Below, piece by piece: positions 52,585-61,182 of a stretch of DNA of 64,000 bases. Each line of letters starts with the position of its first letter. Within the stretch, counting starts at the first letter, position 1. The DNA is taken from NCBI GenBank assembly GCA_963767635.1, contig CAVYEM010000001.1, forward strand, positions 930,001 through 994,000, read 5' to 3'. Origin of the DNA: CAVYEM01 sp963767635 (lineage in GTDB: Bacteria; Vulcanimicrobiota; Vulcanimicrobiia; Vulcanimicrobiales; Vulcanimicrobiaceae). The translations under genes were made by a program, and so were the position numbers. The notes under the pieces were generated by a model. The model saw only the letters and a list, made by a program, of their open reading frames with translations. It was not told the origin of the DNA and made no database searches.

Positions 52585-53373
52585 GTGCCGCGTTTCGTCT
52601 TGCCGATCTTCGCGGGACTGTGCGCGCTGGCGCTGATCGCATTCGTCGGCTACGAACTTTTCGAACAGCCCACGAACCAGATCTTCGGACGGACCCTCAC
52701 ACACGGGCCGACCAACGAGCGCGTCGTGGCCCTCACGTACGACGACGGCCCCAATCCCCCGTACACGAATCGCATTCTGCAGGTGCTCGAACGCGAGCGC
52801 GTGCACGCGACGTTTTTCTTGGTCGGGCGCGCGGCGCAGGCATATCCGCGCGTGGTCGAACGCGAAGTCCGCGATGGGGACGCGATCGGCAACCATACCT
52901 GGGATCATCCGCACCTCATCGTGATGCGGCGGACAGACGTGCGAGCTTCGTTGCAGCGCACCGACGCGGCGATTTACCGCGCGGCTCACGTGCACACGCG
53001 GCTGATGCGCCCGCCGTTCGGCGCGCGCGATTGGATCGTGATGCAGGTTGCCAAGAGACTCGGCTACACCGTGGTGATGTGGTCCGTGCCGCTCGCACGC
53101 GATTGGGATTATCCGCCCCCGCACGTGATCGCGCAGCGTATCCTGCCGCGCGTCAGCGACGGTTCCATCATCGTCCTGCACGACGGCAACCGCGGACAGC
53201 TCTGCGCGAGCAAGCATCTGAACCCGCACGTGTGCGATCGCAGCCAAGACATCGAAGCCACGCGCATCATCATCGACGCACTCAAACGCGACGGTTACCG
53301 CTTCGTGACGATTCCGCAGTTGATCGCGCTAGGCAAGAATGCTACGCATACACCCGCCCCCGGAGCTGAATGA
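52585..53373 (+). CDS. Polysaccharide deacetylase (NodB/CE4 family)
   Basis: This 262-residue enzyme is predicted to deacetylate peptidoglycan or another N-acetylated glycan outside the inner membrane. An N-terminal helix (residues 4-22) anchors or exports it. The CE4 motifs are present: VVALTYDDGPNPPYTNRIL (motif 1), GNHTWDHPHLIVM (H-x3-H metal motif), RLMRPPFGARD (motif 3) and GSIIVLHDG (motif 5). The GTG at 52585 follows the previous stop by 7 bases. The 3' end overlaps the convergent DUF3465 gene by 32 bases. Confidence 0.92.
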   Translation: MPRFVLPIFAGLCALALIAFVGYELFEQPTNQIFGRTLTHGPTNERVVALTYDDGPNPPYTNRILQVLERERVHATFFLVGRAAQAYPRVVEREVRDGDAIGNHTWDHPHLIVMRRTDVRASLQRTDAAIYRAAHVHTRLMRPPFGARDWIVMQVAKRLGYTVVMWSVPLARDWDYPPPHVIAQRILPRVSDGSIIVLHDGNRGQLCASKHLNPHVCDRSQDIEATRIIIDALKRDGYRFVTIPQLIALGKNATHTPAPGAE

Positions 53374-53671
53374 AGCCGTCCGCATGCCGTCCGGCGGGAT
53401 CGTGATGCGTCCAATGCACGACGGGCAGACGGCCCGGATCGTGCACCATCTCGCCGCGCACTGCTATGGTGTCTCCGGGCTGAACCGGGACCCGGGGAGC
53501 GATTCCCACGTTGTCGACGATCTCCACCGATCCGGCCGCCGTTCGCGCGTCGAACGCTTCGTGCACGCAGTGCGTGCGGCTGCCCAAGAAGAACCGCGGG
53601 CTCGAGGTAACGCGCGCATCGAAGGTCACTTCGGCGCTGCGCGTGCCGTTGTAGGCGCTTTGCAAATCCAT
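53342..53671 (-). CDS. DUF3465 family protein
   Basis: This 109-residue protein ends in VVHWTHHDPAGRHADGFIQL and GRVYA, the signature of DUF3465, preceded by IAPRVPVQPGDTIAVRGEMV. The fold is a small OB-like barrel, and the function is unknown for the family. No export signal is evident. It is convergent with the deacetylase gene, with overlapping ends. Confidence 0.8.
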   Translation of the reverse strand: MDLQSAYNGTRSAEVTFDARVTSSPRFFLGSRTHCVHEAFDARTAAGSVEIVDNVGIAPRVPVQPGDTIAVRGEMVHDPGRLPVVHWTHHDPAGRHADGFIQLRGRVYA

Positions 53672-53712
53672 GCGTATCGTTCACGACGCTGCGTGGTACC
53701 ATAAAGCCGGAG

Positions 53713-54294
53713 ATGCGAACGATTCGAACGCCCCGGCTGCGCCTGGTGCCGGTGACCGTCGGCAACGCCGCGGCACTGTGGACGCTGCTGCAGCAACCGG
53801 ACTTGCGCACGTACCAGGACCTGCCCAGCGTTTCCGCGTCCGCCTTCTCGGACATGGTGGCCAAGCGCCCCAAGGAGCTGCATTCAGGGGCGGCCGGCCG
53901 GTTCGAATGGCTTCTGCACGTGACGAATGGCCGCAAGCCAATCGGATGGGTGTCCCTTCGCATCGCCGAGCGCGAGCGCGCAATCGGCGAGATCGGATAC
54001 AGCATCGTACGCGACCATCGCGGCCGCGGCATGGCCAGCGAAGCGGTGCGCGCGTTGGTGCAGGAGGCGTTCGAACGCGCAAATCTGGATCGCGTAAACG
54101 CGTTTTGCGTCCCGGAGAATGCGGCATCGCGTCGCGTGCTCGCGCACGTCGGCTTCACGTTCGAAACAACGCTGCCGCGCGGTGCCACCGTAAGCGGACA
54201 TCCGGTGGACGTACTCATGCACCGGCTCGATCGCGCGGAGTGGCGTCAGTCGGGAAACTCGATCGTGATGCCGGCTTCGGCGTACCCGGCGTAA
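53713..54294 (+). CDS. RimJ/RimL-like GNAT acetyltransferase
   Basis: This 193-residue N-acetyltransferase begins IRTPRLRLVPVTVGNAAALW. It contains IGEIGYSIVRDHRGRGMASE, the acetyl-CoA binding R-G-R-G-M-A loop, and NAFCVPENAASRRVLAHVGF, typical of the RimJ/RimL subgroup that acetylates protein N-termini or small amines. The real substrate is unknown. Its end overlaps the convergent Nudix gene by 49 bases. Confidence 0.87.
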   Translation: MRTIRTPRLRLVPVTVGNAAALWTLLQQPDLRTYQDLPSVSASAFSDMVAKRPKELHSGAAGRFEWLLHVTNGRKPIGWVSLRIAERERAIGEIGYSIVRDHRGRGMASEAVRALVQEAFERANLDRVNAFCVPENAASRRVLAHVGFTFETTLPRGATVSGHPVDVLMHRLDRAEWRQSGNSIVMPASAYPA

Positions 54295-54701
54295 CGCGGA
54301 AGGGTACCCCGCAAAAACGCGAGCAGCGGCTCGCGCACGACTGCAACCGCGATGCGACGGGGCACTTCATCGATCGTCACCCACGCTGCTTCCTCAACGT
54401 GGTCGCCCGGCACGCGCGGTACGTTGGGCTCCCCGGCTGCATCGACTGAAAACGTAAAATTCGTGAAGTGCATCGCGCCGTCGTACGATTCGCTCACGTA
54501 GCACAGCTCGCGCACGGTGCCCCTCATTCCGGTTTCTTCGCGCAGCTCGCGCACGACCGTTTGAGCCAGCAACTCGCCCGCCTGTTGGCGGCCTCCCGGC
54601 ATGTTCCACAACGTCTGCGCGTGATTGGGATATCGGGAGGCCACGAGCAGCATCGCGTTGCCGCGCCGCACGAGCGCCGTGGCCAAATGAATGTCGCTCA
54701 T
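54246..54701 (-). CDS. Nudix hydrolase
   Basis: This enzyme hydrolyses a nucleoside-diphosphate-linked compound. The full Nudix box G-x5-E-x7-R-E-x2-E-E-x-G is present as GRQQAGELLAQTVVRELREE followed by TG (near residue 38). LWNMPGG precedes it, as in MutT-like enzymes. The 151-residue product starts at ATG 54701 with GGAGGT upstream. Its start overlaps the end of the glycosyltransferase gene (ATGA). Confidence 0.9.
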   Translation of the reverse strand: MSDIHLATALVRRGNAMLLVASRYPNHAQTLWNMPGGRQQAGELLAQTVVRELREETGMRGTVRELCYVSESYDGAMHFTNFTFSVDAAGEPNVPRVPGDHVEEAAWVTIDEVPRRIAVAVVREPLLAFLRGTLPRYAGYAEAGITIEFPD

Positions 54702-55741
54702 GCCGAAAAGAAGACCTCCGCATGGCGGCGCGCGCTTTCCTCCCACGTAAAATGCATCGCGCGCTGCAAGCCCGCAACGCGCAGCCGCTGCCGCAGCGCG
54801 TCGTCTTCAACGATCTCGCGCAACGCCTCTCTCCAGGCTGCCGCATCATCGGGCGGCGCATAGCGTGCCGCATCACCGCCGATTTCCGGTAAGCAGCTCG
54901 CGCGGGCTGCAATCGTGGGTGTGCCGCACGCCATCGCTTCGATCAGCGGCATGCCGAACGTTTCGTAGTACGAGGGAACGCATAGCGCCAGCGCGCCGCG
55001 GTAGAGCGCGAGCAGGCGCGCATCACCCGCGCCGGCGGCATCGCCGGCAGCCGCACCCGCGTAGCGGACGCCCGCGCGCCGCGGATCGCTTGGGCCGACG
55101 ACCACGAGCGCCGGAGCATCGATCGATGGGAAGGCGCTTCGATATGCCTGGTGCAGCAGTTCGAAATTCTTGCGTGGTTCAGCGGCCGGATCGCCGACGA
55201 AGAGCAGATACGGCCTGCGCAAATCGCGCGGAAGCTCCTCGCCTGGTTCACCCGGAGAGAACTCCGGATCGACGCCGTGATAAATGACCTCGATGCGTTC
55301 ACAGGTGATGCCGAACACGTCGGCAAGCTCTTCGCGATCGAACTGAGAGACCGCGATAATGCGCTTCGCCTCGCGGACCGAACGCCAAAATGGTCCCTGC
55401 TGATGTGCCCGTCGCGCCGGATCCGGGTGCGGAAAGCGAAACGGCACCACGTCGTGAATCGTCGCAACGCTGGGGCGGCCGCGAAAGAACGTGCCGTTGG
55501 CGGGATGCCATACTACGTCGGTGCCGGGCGCGCGTGATGCGACCCCAAAGCGATCGCTCCCCAGGGTGACGCGCAGCTGCGCGCGATGCCGCGCCGCAAA
55601 CGGCCCGCGCACGAGCAGCGTGAGATCCAAATCCTCCCGCTTCACCAGGCGGCGAAGGATTGCGCGCGTGTAGCGGCCGATACCGCGCGTATCCGATGCT
55701 GCGTCGCGAGCGTCCACCGCGAGACGTAGCGCACGTTTCAC
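54698..55741 (-). CDS. GT4-family glycosyltransferase
   Basis: This 347-residue GT-B enzyme, predicted to transfer a sugar from a nucleotide donor, begins KRALRLAVDARDAASDTRGI GRYT-like, then SVATIHDVVPFRFP. It has IIAVSQFDREELADVFGI, IEVIYHGVDPEFSPGEPGEE and YLLFVGDPAAEPRKN. The C-terminal donor site reads PSYYETFGMPLIEAMACGTP (E-x7-E) and SCLPEIGGDAARYAPPDD. The start is GTG 55741. It lies only 47 bases from the divergent GT2 gene, suggesting a shared surface-glycan locus. Confidence 0.9.
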   Translation of the reverse strand: MKRALRLAVDARDAASDTRGIGRYTRAILRRLVKREDLDLTLLVRGPFAARHRAQLRVTLGSDRFGVASRAPGTDVVWHPANGTFFRGRPSVATIHDVVPFRFPHPDPARRAHQQGPFWRSVREAKRIIAVSQFDREELADVFGITCERIEVIYHGVDPEFSPGEPGEELPRDLRRPYLLFVGDPAAEPRKNFELLHQAYRSAFPSIDAPALVVVGPSDPRRAGVRYAGAAAGDAAGAGDARLLALYRGALALCVPSYYETFGMPLIEAMACGTPTIAARASCLPEIGGDAARYAPPDDAAAWREALREIVEDDALRQRLRVAGLQRAMHFTWEESARRHAEVFFSA

Positions 55742-55788
55742 CAGGAGCGAGGTTGGCGCAGAACAACGCGGAGTCCCCCGGATCGCGC

Positions 55789-56674
55789 ATGCGCGTGGCA
55801 GCGCACTTGCTGCTGGGAGCATGCGAAGAACCGTTTTTGGGCGCGCTGTGCGAATCGCTGCACGGCGCGTGCGAAACGCTCATCGTCAACGACAACGCAC
55901 CCGATCCGTCACCGCACGCGGACGCGCTGCAGCGCAGCGCGTTTGGCCGATCGGGACGTCTGATTCTGGACCGCACGCCGTTCGTCGATTTTTCTACCGC
56001 GCGCAACGTCTGCTTGCGATTGCACCGCGAACACGATGCCGGGCAGTGGGCGGCATTCGTGGATGCCGACGAAGTGCACGCGCCGGCCTTTGCTCGCATC
56101 GCAGGCAACCTAAGTCTCGTTCCTCCCGGCGTCGACTTCATCGACGGCTACACGTGGCACTTTTTTGCCTCGTTCGCCTGGTACATGTCGATCGAACGGC
56201 GGATGTCGTTCTTCCGGTTTTCTCCGCAACTGCGCTGGGAAGGCCGCGTGCACGAACGGCTGCACGGTGCGAGCGGCGCGCGTCTGGCCCTGCCGTACGT
56301 CTACGCGCACTACGGATGGGTCATGCCCCCTCGGCGCCTTGCGGAAAAGGGCCGCCACTATTCGAGCCTTGGCGCACCGGGCCGCATCGTGGACGAACCC
56401 CAGCTCGACGAAGTGCGTGCCGAAACGTATTTCGAATTCGAACACCGCTGGGGGCGCGCCCTGCGCTTTTCGGGCCGGCACCCATCCGCAGCCCGTTCGA
56501 CGATCGCCCGCCTTTCGCAAGAACGCGCAGCGGAGTTTGCCGTTGTCGACGACGCTGATTTGCGAACGTCAGTCGCCGGCACGGCGGGCGCAAAATGCGC
56601 TTGCGCGGCTCAATTACGAAATGCGGTGGCGCGCTCGCGCGCTCAACCCGCAGGCGCGGAAGTTGCTCGCATGA
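55789..56674 (+). CDS. GT2-like glycosyltransferase (frame break near the C-terminus)
   Basis: The product begins RVAAHLLLGACEEPFLGALC and has TLIVNDNAPDPSPHADALQR, the nucleotide-binding start of a GT-A fold. WAAFVDADEVHAPAFARIAG carries the D-x-D metal motif, and FFRFSPQLRWEGRVHERLHG is typical of GT2 proteins related to LPS or SPBc2-type transferases. After about 56570 the sensible C-terminus (AQNALARLNYEMRWRARALN) lies in the +1 frame and stops at 56674. The ends overlap ltaE by 32 bases. Joined length is about 294 residues. Confidence 0.8.
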
Positions 56675-57681
56675 TCGTTTGCGCAAACGCGTCGACGTCG
56701 TCCGCTCGCGTCGCATGGTGCGTCATCCAACGTACTTCCGGCAGTGCGTCGTCGAACACGTAGAAGAACCACTCGCGCTGCAGCTGCGGGATGAGCGCCC
56801 GATCGAGCGTCGCAAAAATGGCGTTGCACTGAACGGGGCGGGTGATGCGCACGCCCTGGACCTCGCGAACGCGCTCCTCTAAGCGCCGCGCCATCTCGTT
56901 GGCGTGCGCCGCGTAGCGTTGCCAGCGTTCCTCCTCGAGCAGCGCGAGAAATTGAGCGGCAACGAAGCGCATCTTCGAAGCCGAGCTGCATAGCTTGCTT
57001 GCGCACGAAGCGCGCGGCGCCCGCGTGCAGCGCGGCGTCGAAAAACACGATCGCCTCGCCGAAGAGCAGCCCGTTTTTCGTGCCGCCGAAGGAAAGCACG
57101 TCGACGCCTTGATCGCGCGTGCATTCGCGCAGCTGCGCTCCCAACGCGACCGCGGCATTGGCTATGCGCGCGCCGTCCATGTGCACGTACCAGCCTTGCC
57201 CATGGGCGAATTCGCACAGCGCGCGGATCTCCGGCAGCGTGTACAGCGTGCCGTATTCGGTGGACTGAGAGATCGAGATCGCGCGCGGAGTGGAGTGATG
57301 CTCGTCGGGAAGTTTTCCGGCATAGGGCTGCAGGTCCGCGATGCGCAGTTTACCGTCGGGCGTGTTCACGGGCAAGACTTTGGAGCCGGCGAACCGCTCG
57401 AACGCTCCACATTCGTCGGTTTGCAGATGCGCCGAGGCGGGCGTTATGACCGCTTCGTAGGGCTTGAGCAGAGAGCTGAGCGCCACGACGTTGGCGCCGG
57501 TGCCGTTGAAGACGAAATATGGGTCTACGTCGGCGCCGAAGATCTGCCGCAAGCGCTCGGTCGCGCGTTCGGTGTACGGGTCGTCGCCGTAAGACACGGC
57601 ATCGCCTTCGTTCGCACGCGCAATCGCTTCCAAAATCTCCGGCGCGACCGGTGCAGTGTTGTCGCTGGCGAACGTGCGCAT
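56643..57681 (-). CDS. ltaE: Low-specificity L-threonine aldolase (one frame break)
   Basis: This PLP enzyme splits threonine or related beta-hydroxy amino acids to glycine and an aldehyde. It begins RTFASDNTAPVAPEILEAIA and contains ISQSTEYGTLYTLPEI, YVHMDGARIANAAVALG and DVLSFGGTKNGLLFGEA, the last with the PLP lysine. After RKQAMQL near 56985 the homology moves to the +1 frame: ASKMRFVAAQFLALLEEERW. Removing one C in GCTCGGCTTCG gives exactly MQLASKMRF. Joined length is about 345 residues, normal for LtaE. Confidence 0.9.
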
Positions 57682-57684
57682 GCG

Positions 57685-59220
57685 CTAGTCTACAGCCGCC
57701 ATCGCGGGGGCATTGCCGCCGCGGCGCGAGGGCCGCATGAAAATTACCAGCGGCGTGCACACGACGAACACGATCGCGCAAAGGCGGAACAGGTAGTCGT
57801 AGCTGATGACCTGCGAGGCCACGCCGACGATTTGGTTCAGCGTGGAGAGCGGATAGCCGTGTGTCGAGGTTACACCCGAGGCCAGCTCGCTCTGCGCGAT
57901 GGCCGCCTCGCGCGCCAGCAGCGTGGTCAATACCGCGATTCCGAAGCTGCCCCCCAGCTGGCGCAGCAGCGTGGAGACGCCGGTCGCGCCCGCGAGTTCG
58001 TTTTTCGGGACCGCACCGAGCGTGACGGTAGAGAGCGGAACGAACAAAAAGCCCAGACCGAAACCTTGCGCCAGCCGCGGCCAAAACACGTCCCAGTACC
58101 CGGCGTTTTGATTGAGATATCCCATCATCCACGTCGAGACGCCGAACACGATCATGCCGAAGCCGACGAGCCATCGGGAGTCGAGCCGTCCGACCAGCCG
58201 GCCGACGACGAGCATGCTTACCGCGGTGGCCAACGCGCCGGGCAAGAGCGCAAGTCCCGTGTCGAACGCAGTGAATCCGAGAACGAGCTGAAAGAACAGC
58301 GGCAAGATTAGACTCGTGCCGAACAATCCAAAACCGGTGATGATGCCGATGATATTGCCGATCGTGAACGTGCGGTATCGGAACACCCCCAAGTTCACTA
58401 AGGGATGCCGGTCGCGCAGCGTTTTGACGATGAACCACGTTAGCGCGGCAACCGCCAGGATCGAGAGCGTCCAGATGGTGTCGGACTGGTACCAGTCGTC
58501 GTGCTGGCCGCGTTCCAGCACGTATTGCAGCGAGGCCAAGCCCGCGGACATGAGGCCCAATGCCAGCCAGTCGATGCCGCCTTTGGGCTTTTCCAAAAAG
58601 TGCGGATTCGGAATGAACATCAACGTCATCAGGAACGCGATGATACCGATCGGCAAGTTGATGTAGAAGATCAGCGGCCAAGAATAGTTGTCGACGATGT
58701 AGCCGCCCAGCGTTGGACCGACTGCCGGCCCGACCATCGCCCCCAAACCGAAGATCGCCATTGCGGCGCCGCGCTTTGCAGGCGGGTACGTTTCGAAGAG
58801 AATGGCCTGTGCCGTCGGCTGCAGCGCGCCGCCGCCGAAGCCTTGCAGCACGCGATAAAATACCAATTGCCAAATGCTGTGGGCCGTGCCGCACATGAAG
58901 GATGCGATCGTGAAAATGGCCAGACTGCCGGCATAAAAATTCTTGCGTCCCAGGTACGCCGTGAGCCATCCGTTGAGCGGCATCGTAATGACGCTGGCCA
59001 AGATGTAGCCGGTCGCGACCCAGGAAACTTCGTCGATCGATGCGCCCAGATTGCCCGCGATGTCGCTGAGTGCCACGTTGACGATCGTCGCATCGATGAT
59101 CGCCATGATCAGGCCGAGCATCACGGTAATCGTGATGATTGCCACGGGGGCATTGTGCCGAGCGCGAAACGGGTTGCGGCTCTTGGCGACGGCGGTCTTG
59201 GACGGGTACAACGAGGCCAT
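57685..59220 (-). CDS. DHA2-family drug/proton antiporter (EmrB/QacA type)
   Basis: This 511-residue exporter of the major facilitator superfamily has about 14 hydrophobic segments. MAIIDATIVNVALSDIAGNL is the motif D1 of 14-helix DHA2 pumps, GWLTAYLGRKNFY the loop 2-3 motif A, and AAMAIFGLGAMVGPAVGPTL the motif C of antiporters. Substrates may be drugs or metabolites. The ATG has AGGAG at ideal spacing, and its start codon shares the CATG palindrome with the divergent small gene. Confidence 0.92.
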   Translation of the reverse strand: MASLYPSKTAVAKSRNPFRARHNAPVAIITITVMLGLIMAIIDATIVNVALSDIAGNLGASIDEVSWVATGYILASVITMPLNGWLTAYLGRKNFYAGSLAIFTIASFMCGTAHSIWQLVFYRVLQGFGGGALQPTAQAILFETYPPAKRGAAMAIFGLGAMVGPAVGPTLGGYIVDNYSWPLIFYINLPIGIIAFLMTLMFIPNPHFLEKPKGGIDWLALGLMSAGLASLQYVLERGQHDDWYQSDTIWTLSILAVAALTWFIVKTLRDRHPLVNLGVFRYRTFTIGNIIGIITGFGLFGTSLILPLFFQLVLGFTAFDTGLALLPGALATAVSMLVVGRLVGRLDSRWLVGFGMIVFGVSTWMMGYLNQNAGYWDVFWPRLAQGFGLGFLFVPLSTVTLGAVPKNELAGATGVSTLLRQLGGSFGIAVLTTLLAREAAIAQSELASGVTSTHGYPLSTLNQIVGVASQVISYDYLFRLCAIVFVVCTPLVIFMRPSRRGGNAPAMAAVD

Positions 59221-59407
59221 GAAACTCCTACTGGAAATAGTCGTTGCGCTGATCCTTCATCCGATCGCGTTTATTCTCGTCCTGTTGAACCTCTCCGGAC
59301 GAAACGACCTGGCCCCGGCGCAGAAGCTCATCTGGGGCGTGGTCAGCATCGTGTGGGGCATCGGCCCGATCCTCTACGTCCTGGTCGGCGGCGGCACGCT
59401 CTGGTAG
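59219..59407 (+). CDS. Small two-helix membrane protein, function unknown
   Basis: This 62-residue protein has two membrane helices: residues 3-23 (LLLEIVVALILHPIAFILVL) and about 38-57 (IWGVVSIVWGIGPILYVLVG). A short polar loop (NLSGRNDLAPAQK) lies between them. Similar tiny proteins occur in other bacteria, by my recollection, without assigned function. A weak CGAGG ribosome site precedes the ATG, which overlaps the start codon of the divergent DHA2 gene. Confidence 0.6.
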   Translation: MKLLLEIVVALILHPIAFILVLLNLSGRNDLAPAQKLIWGVVSIVWGIGPILYVLVGGGTLW

Positions 59408-59410
59408 CGC

Positions 59411-59690
59411 CTTGTCACCCTGAGCTTGTCGCTTCGGCAGGCTCAGAGCGCAAGCTTCGGGCTTGTGACGTTGTCACCCTGAGCCTGTCGAAGGGTCGGC
59501 GATGCTTCGACAAGCTCAGCATGACAAGTTTCGGATTCGCTCAGCACAAGCTTCGGGCTTGTGACGTTGTCACCCTGAGCCTGTCGAAGGGTCGGCGATG
59601 CTTCGACAAGCTCAGCATGACAAGTTTCGGATTCGCTCAGCACTTAGGCTTGTCACCCTGAGCTTGTCGAAGGGTGCCGTAGCACCACTG
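59411..59690. repeat. Cluster of TTGTCACCCTGAGC / GTCGAAGGGT repeats with a 96-bp tandem duplication
   Basis: The sequence TTGTCACCCTGAGC occurs four times (near 59412, 59474, 59570 and 59651), interleaved with its partial complement CTTCGACAAGCTCAGCATGACA. A unit beginning CAAGCTTCGGGCTTGTGACG at 59451 recurs at 59547, a 96-bp period. The same family is inserted in imuB at 29938-30020. This fills the gene-free stretch 59408-59715. Confidence 0.9.
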
Positions 59691-59715
59691 CAAGACGTCG
59701 AATGGATTCCACTCC

Positions 59716-59988
59716 TTATTGCGACGTCGTTCGGCTTCCGCGGTTCCTGATCGAGATCCAACAAACGACAATCAAGCATATCTGTGAGGCGATTGACGTC
59801 GCGAGTGCTAGTGGATCGCGCGATTGGTAAGCGTCAAACGGGACATATAAGAGCCCCGAAATGCCGAAGCCGATTCCCGCACCGCTTAAAATATCATCCG
59901 TCCGCGGCGTCGTTGGAAACTTCATCCACAAGAATATAATGAGCGCAATAGCGATAAACGTGATGGCGACTAAGACGAACAATGCCAT
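59716..59988 (-). CDS. Small membrane protein, function unknown
   Basis: This 90-residue protein starts at ATG 59988, seven bases after GGAGGG. It has three hydrophobic segments (about 2-22 ALFVLVAITFIAIALIIFLW, 36-52, and 65-80). The loop SGAGIGFGISGLLYVPFDAYQ is Gly-rich. I do not recognise the family. An in-frame ATG at 60009 is less likely. Confidence 0.5.
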   Translation of the reverse strand: MALFVLVAITFIAIALIIFLWMKFPTTPRTDDILSGAGIGFGISGLLYVPFDAYQSRDPLALATSIASQICLIVVCWISIRNRGSRTTSQ

Positions 59989-60076
59989 GAATCGTCCCTC
60001 CGTCGCCATTTCTACGCTGGACGCGTGGCGCGTCCCCTGCGTTAAGCACTAACCCGCGACGTGCTGACCCAACGCC

Positions 60077-60166
60077 TCAATCGCCGTCCCTTGCGGAGCG
60101 CAGCAGCATCGCCCCTGCAGCCGCGCCGGCCAGCGCTAAGCCGCCGATCACCCACTGGCGGTTCAT
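60077..60166 (-). CDS. 29-residue single-helix peptide coupled to an SDR gene
   Basis: The frame starts with an ATG overlapping the SDR stop (ATGA) and encodes NRQWVIGGLALAGAAAGAML followed by LRSARDGD: one hydrophobic helix with a charged C-terminus. The overlap and the clean membrane-helix composition argue for a real coupled micropeptide, but its small size makes chance possible. Confidence 0.4.
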   Translation of the reverse strand: MNRQWVIGGLALAGAAAGAMLLRSARDGD

Positions 60167-61101
60167 GATGAGCTCCGTTTCCCACTGCGTGGTTTGGACT
60201 GCGCGTCGAACTCGCCGTGCGCGCCGAAATCCTTGCTCCGATCCGCCGGTTCGAACAAATTGTCGGGGCGATTCGGTTTGGTGGGCTCCTGCGTTTGCTG
60301 CGATGCGTATCCGGTGCGGCCCAAGTACACGTCGGCGACGCGCGACGCGATCTTTTGCGCCACGATAGCCATGACGGTCGAGAAGCCGACCCACATTTCG
60401 CGCGGCGTCTTGTTCGCGGCCCAGTAAATCGCTCTGCCGGCCACTTCCGGCTGAAAAATCGGCGGCACCGGCTGCGGGTGGTTCAGCCCGCTCTTCACGC
60501 GATTCCACGTAAACTGCGGCGTATTGACCGCCGGCATCTGCACCATGGTGATTCTGATGTTGCTCTTGTTGTGAATTAGTTCGCAGCGGATGGAATCGGT
60601 GAATCCGCGGATTGCGCTCTTAGCGCCGCAATAGGCCGACTGCAGCGGAATGCTCCGATAACAGAGCGCCGATCCCACTTGCACGATCGTGCCGCGATCG
60701 CGGGAACGCATGCGTCTGATCGCAGCCATGGTACCCCAGACGTAACCCAAATAGGTTACGTCGGTGACCCGCCGCCATTCTTCGGGCGTGACGTCCCAAA
60801 ATTCGGAGAAGACGTTAGTGAACGCGACGTTCACCCATATATCGATCGGCCCGAGCTCCTCCTCGGCGCGTTGCGCTGCCTGTTCGACCTCGTTCGGATC
60901 GGATACGTCAGCGGGGATGGCGATCGCGCGCGACCCCAGCTGTTCGGCGTCTCGCCGCGCGGCTTCTAACCCTTCCTCACCGCGCGCCACGAGCGCGAGA
61001 GTGGTGCCGTGCTTGGCGAATTCGCGCACGGCTGCACGCCCGATCCCGCCCGAAGCGCCTGTGATAACGACGACTTTCTGCTTGTTTTTGGTATTTGCCA
61101 T
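60163..61101 (-). CDS. Short-chain dehydrogenase/reductase
   Basis: This 312-residue SDR has the cofactor motif VVVITGASGGIGRAAVREFA (TGxxxGIG), ADVSDPNEVEQAA, NVAF in place of the usual NNAG, and the catalytic YCGAKSAIRG (Y-x3-K) after a serine (QVGSALCYRS). The C-terminal ~60 residues are an extra polar tail (TQEPTKPNRPDNLFEPADRS). The substrate is unknown. An ATG-TGA overlap couples it to a 29-residue peptide downstream. Confidence 0.9.
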   Translation of the reverse strand: MANTKNKQKVVVITGASGGIGRAAVREFAKHGTTLALVARGEEGLEAARRDAEQLGSRAIAIPADVSDPNEVEQAAQRAEEELGPIDIWVNVAFTNVFSEFWDVTPEEWRRVTDVTYLGYVWGTMAAIRRMRSRDRGTIVQVGSALCYRSIPLQSAYCGAKSAIRGFTDSIRCELIHNKSNIRITMVQMPAVNTPQFTWNRVKSGLNHPQPVPPIFQPEVAGRAIYWAANKTPREMWVGFSTVMAIVAQKIASRVADVYLGRTGYASQQTQEPTKPNRPDNLFEPADRSKDFGAHGEFDAQSKPRSGKRSSS

Positions 61102-61182
61102 ATCTGTAGTGATACCCGAGCCGGCGAAAGGGCAGCAGCCGAGCAGGGCGGGAACGGGGCGATGCTCCCCTAAGTATTAGGC

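Noticed and set aside
56995..58311. 438-codon plus-strand open frame opposite ltaE and the DHA2 exporter
   Set aside because: Arg/Gln/His-rich composition with no recognisable domain; it crosses two well-supported reverse-strand genes.
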